From: an uncultured Lysobacter sp.
GTDB lineage: Bacteria; Pseudomonadota; Gammaproteobacteria; Xanthomonadales; Xanthomonadaceae
NCBI GenBank assembly: GCA_902805755.1
Contig: CADCUA010000078.1
Location: 1 to 10,484, forward strand
DNA length: 10,484 nucleotides
Direction: 5' to 3'
The first letter of the stretch is position 1; each line of letters starts with the position of its first letter. The notes beneath the pieces are model-generated. The model saw nothing but the letters and a program-made list of their open reading frames with translations, searched no databases and was not told the origin of the DNA. Shown here in pieces: positions 5,938 through 10,484 of this stretch. The position numbers were made by a program, and so were the translations under genes.

Positions 5938-8820
5938 TTATGCATGTGGCGAGGCGCGCAGTTGCGGCAGCAGTGTCGCGAACGGCGCCGGCCGGCCGAG
6001 CAGGTAGCCCTGCAGTTCATCGCAGCCGCGCTCGCGCAGCCAGGCGCACTGCTCCTCGGTTTCCACGCCTTCGGCCACCGCACCGATCTCCAGCGCGTGC
6101 GCGAGGCTGATGATGGACTGGCAGATCGCCGAATCGTTCGGGTCGTGGCCGAGGTCCTGCACGAACGAGCGGTCGATCTTGAGCCGCGCGATCGGAAACC
6201 GCTTGAGATACGCGAGGCTGGAATAGCCGGTACCGAAGTCGTCCACGGAAAACCCCACGCCCAGCTCGGCCAGACGCTCCATCAGCTCGACCGCGTAGGC
6301 CGGGCTCGCCATGAGCACGCTCTCGGTGAGCTCCAGCTCCAGCGTGCCCGGCGGCAGCCGGTGGCCGCGCACCGCGGCTTCGACCTCGCTGTAGAGATCG
6401 TCATTGAACTGCGCCGCAGAGACGTTCACCGCAATGCGTACGCCGGCAAGACCGGCCTGCACCAGCTGGGCGTGGTACTGCACCGCGCCGCGCAGCACGC
6501 GACGGCCGAGCTCGACGATGAGGCCGCTCGCCTCGCAGGCGGCGATGAATTCGCCCGGCAGCAGTTCGCCGCGCGTGGGATGGTTCCAGCGCACCAGGGC
6601 CTCCAGCGCACGCACGGTCCCGTCGGCGGCGACCTGCGGCTGGAACACGAGTTCGAACTGGCTTTTTTCCAGCGCTTCGCGCAGCTGGTGCAGCAGCTTC
6701 AGGCGCTTGTTGATGCCGGTGTCGAGTTCGCGCCGGTACGCGACCACGCGGTTGCGCCCCTGCTGCTTGGCCTCGTACATGGCCAGGTCGGCACGTCGCA
6801 GCAGCGTTTCCGGATCGTGCCCGTCGCGCGGGTAGGCGCAGTAACCGATGCTCGCAGTGAGTGTGTGTTGCGTATCGCCCAGCGGCATCGGCGGCGCGAG
6901 CGCATCGACGATGCGCTGGATGATCTCGGCCGGGTGTTCCTGCTGGCTGGGCGAAGTAAGCACGGCGACGAACTCATCGCCGCCGAAGCGGCAGACGGTG
7001 TCGGTCTCGCGCACGACCGCGCGCAGCCGGCGCGCGACTTCGCACAACAGCGTGTCGCCGGCGCTGTGGCCGAGGCTGTCGTTGACCAGCTTGAAGTCGT
7101 CCAGGTCGATGAACACCACCGTGGTGCGCGTGCTCTCGCGGTCGGACAGGCGGATCGCCTGGTGCAGGCGGTCCTCGAGCAGCACGCGGTTCGGCAGGTC
7201 GGTCAGCTCGTCGTGCGTCGCGCGGTGCGCGAGGCGCTCCTCGTAATGGTGGTGCTCGCTGACGTCGTTGAGCACACCGACGAAGTGCGTCAGCGCGCCG
7301 GCGTCGTTGCGCACCGGCGAGATGTACATCTGGTTCCAGAACAGCGTGCCGTCCTTGCGGTAGTTGCGCAGCAGTGCGCGCACATCGTGACCGTCGTGCA
7401 GTGCATACCGGATCGCGTCCAGCCCGGGCTGCTCGCGGTCGTCCTGCTGCAGCACGCGGCAGTCGCGGCCCTGGATCTCCGCGGCGGTGTAACCGGTGAT
7501 TTTTTCAAACGCCGGGTTGACGTAGACCACGGCCTGGTCGCGCTCGCCGGCGCGGGTGACCACGATGCCGTTCTCGGCCGACTCGACCGCGCGCCGCAGC
7601 AGGCGCAGGTCGGCCTCGTGCTGCCGCGTCTCGGTCATGTCGATCAGGCCGCCGACCATGCGCACCGGGCGGCCTCCGTCATCGCGCGCCATCAGGCCGC
7701 GCTCGGTGACCAGCGCGTAGCGCCCGTCGGCGCAGCGCAGGCGGTAGTCAGCGGTCCATTCCGACGCATCGGATGCGAGTGCGGCCTCGAGACTGTCCAG
7801 CACCGGCCCGGCATCGTCCGGGTGCAGCAATGCTTCCCAGCCCTCCATCGACAGCTCCACGCTGCCCGGTGCATGCCCGAAGCGCGCATAGAACGAATCG
7901 CTCCACCACACGTGCCCGCTGCGCAGGTCGAAGTCGTACACCGCATCGCTCGCGGCGCTCGCAATCAGCCGGAAGCGGGCCTCGTTGCGCTCGCGCTCGG
8001 TGACGTCCTGCGCGGCGACCAGGCGCGCGGGGCGGCCGGCGAACTCGATGTCGTGCACATGCAGCGCCATGCGCAAATGCGTGCCGTCCCTGTGGCAATG
8101 CGTCCAGACTTCGCCCTGCGGCCAGTCGCGACCGCTGCGCGCCATCGCCGCCGGCACGGCTTCGCGTTCGCCCTCGGCGACGATGTCCGGCAAGGTGCGG
8201 CCGACCAGTTGCGCGCATGTGTAGCCGTAGTGCCCCAGCATCGCGTCGTTGACCGCGAGGAACGCGAGCGTATTGCGGTCGAACACCCACATCGGGATCG
8301 GGTTGTGCTCGAACAGGAAGCGGTACTGCGCTTCGGCCCGCACCAGGCGCCGGCGCACCTTCGCCAGTTCGGTCACGTCCTTCATATAGCCGACGACGAT
8401 GCGCTGGCCGCCCTCCTCGCAGACTTCGCCCGTGGTCAGCACATGGCGCACGCTGCCGTCGGGCTGCACGATGCGGACCTCGATCTCCGGCGGCTGCCTG
8501 CCGGCCAGCAGCCGGCGCAGCGTTCGCTCGGCGCCGGAAGCATCTTCAGGATGCAGCGCCGACAGCACGCGCCCGTAGTCCGCTCCGCTGTCGGGCTGCC
8601 AGCCGAACAGGCGATAGCCGTTGCGGGAACACCACACCGCACCGCTGTCGACGTTCCATACGTACTCGCCGATGCCGGACACGCGCTCGATGTTGCGCAC
8701 GCGCTGCCGGCAGGCTTCGAGTGTGTCGCGGCGCGAGCGCGCGTCGCCGCGCACCGCCACGACGGCCGCAGCCGCGGTGGCGGAGATCAGTGCAGCGCTC
8801 GCCAGCTTCAGCTTGCCCAT
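5938..8820 (-). CDS. Membrane-anchored PAS-PAS-PAS-LOV-GGDEF-EAL cyclic-di-GMP enzyme (copy 2)
   Basis: A 960-residue paralogue of the protein at 2783-5719, collinear over its whole length. Order: N-terminal membrane segment (about 5-23), PAS1 (45-150), PAS2 (164-275), PAS3 (281-397), LOV-type PAS4 (409-524), GGDEF (about 535-690) and EAL (about 710-955). GGDEF is intact at 613-617 with the RxxD site R604-D607, as expected for a product-inhibited diguanylate cyclase. The EAL phosphodiesterase motifs are complete: E740-A741-L742, N799, ELTE 830-833, D860-D861, K881, E917 and Q937. A dual-function enzyme is likely, with net output set by the sensors. The ATG at 8820 starts just before the hydrophobic anchor and has AGG-rich sequence upstream. 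ATG at 8871 or GTG at 8931 would add 17 or 37 residues that have no counterpart in copy 1. It is the first gene of the apparent minus-strand cluster and divergent from the peptidase gene. Confidence 0.92.
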   Translation of the reverse strand: MGKLKLASAALISATAAAAVVAVRGDARSRRDTLEACRQRVRNIERVSGIGEYVWNVDSGAVWCSRNGYRLFGWQPDSGADYGRVLSALHPEDASGAERTLRRLLAGRQPPEIEVRIVQPDGSVRHVLTTGEVCEEGGQRIVVGYMKDVTELAKVRRRLVRAEAQYRFLFEHNPIPMWVFDRNTLAFLAVNDAMLGHYGYTCAQLVGRTLPDIVAEGEREAVPAAMARSGRDWPQGEVWTHCHRDGTHLRMALHVHDIEFAGRPARLVAAQDVTERERNEARFRLIASAASDAVYDFDLRSGHVWWSDSFYARFGHAPGSVELSMEGWEALLHPDDAGPVLDSLEAALASDASEWTADYRLRCADGRYALVTERGLMARDDGGRPVRMVGGLIDMTETRQHEADLRLLRRAVESAENGIVVTRAGERDQAVVYVNPAFEKITGYTAAEIQGRDCRVLQQDDREQPGLDAIRYALHDGHDVRALLRNYRKDGTLFWNQMYISPVRNDAGALTHFVGVLNDVSEHHHYEERLAHRATHDELTDLPNRVLLEDRLHQAIRLSDRESTRTTVVFIDLDDFKLVNDSLGHSAGDTLLCEVARRLRAVVRETDTVCRFGGDEFVAVLTSPSQQEHPAEIIQRIVDALAPPMPLGDTQHTLTASIGYCAYPRDGHDPETLLRRADLAMYEAKQQGRNRVVAYRRELDTGINKRLKLLHQLREALEKSQFELVFQPQVAADGTVRALEALVRWNHPTRGELLPGEFIAACEASGLIVELGRRVLRGAVQYHAQLVQAGLAGVRIAVNVSAAQFNDDLYSEVEAAVRGHRLPPGTLELELTESVLMASPAYAVELMERLAELGVGFSVDDFGTGYSSLAYLKRFPIARLKIDRSFVQDLGHDPNDSAICQSIISLAHALEIGAVAEGVETEEQCAWLRERGCDELQGYLLGRPAPFATLLPQLRASPHA
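6152..6186. repeat. 35-bp exact direct repeat shared by the two EAL domains (unit 2)
   Basis: Partner of the repeat at 3006-3040, covering the same KIDRSFVQDL codons in copy 2. Recombination between the two units would delete about 3.1 kb and leave a single chimeric GGDEF-EAL gene. Confidence 0.85.
7249..7596 (-). other. LOV-type PAS domain of copy 2 (GRDCRVLQ, residues 409-524)
   Basis: The counterpart of the LOV-type domain in copy 1, with the variant signature GRDCRVLQ (451-458). The adduct-type cysteine is kept (Cys454, codon 7459-7461), as are Arg455, Gln458, Asn486 (in LRNY) and Asn496 (in LFWN). Unlike copy 1 it keeps the second phosphate-contacting arginine (Arg471 in AIRYAL). The Asn before the cysteine is Asp453, and the Phe of the motif is Val456. 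The signalling glutamine is Leu517 in GVLND. Flavin binding is plausible but less certain than in copy 1, because Asp replaces Asn next to the cysteine. Confidence 0.7.

Positions 8821-10484
<1,664 letters not shown>

Overview
The window comes from a GC-rich proteobacterial chromosome. Three gene families point to Gammaproteobacteria of the Xanthomonadaceae/Rhodanobacteraceae (Lysobacterales) type: a UvrD that starts like the enterobacterial protein, large membrane-anchored PAS-GGDEF-EAL proteins, and an exported dipeptidyl peptidase IV-like S9 enzyme whose glutamate motif reads [12 protein letters not shown]. This placement is inference from family resemblance and base composition; no rRNA or tRNA is present to confirm it.

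Layout. A small DUF805 membrane protein (132-524, +) ends at a strong intrinsic terminator (543-570). Three genes then run on the minus strand and are read from right to left: a PAS-GGDEF-EAL protein (5938-8820), a full-length paralogue of it (2783-5719), and uvrD (593-2773). The two paralogues are separated by 218 bp with no recognisable terminator. Only 9 bp separate the second paralogue from uvrD, so those two are probably cotranscribed. To the right, divergent from the first paralogue, a DPP IV-like peptidase (8992 onward, +) runs off the window edge after 497 codons.

The main point of interest is the tandem pair of c-di-GMP enzymes. Each has one N-terminal membrane segment, three PAS domains, a fourth PAS with the signature of a LOV blue-light photosensor, an intact GGDEF domain with an RxxD inhibitory site, and an intact EAL domain. 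The LOV-type domain keeps the cysteine that forms the flavin adduct in both copies (GRNCRFLQ in one, GRDCRVLQ in the other) and both FMN-contacting asparagines. In both copies, however, the signalling glutamine is replaced by an aliphatic residue (Ile, Leu). The copies also differ at other flavin contacts, which suggests divergence after duplication. Together with uvrD, the helicase of nucleotide excision and mismatch repair, the cluster could couple light or redox sensing to second-messenger output beside a DNA-repair gene. That coupling is a hypothesis; adjacency and likely cotranscription are what the sequence shows.

No mobile element, CRISPR array, tRNA or rRNA was seen. The very long plus-strand open frames opposite the minus-strand genes are coding shadows of GC-rich DNA.
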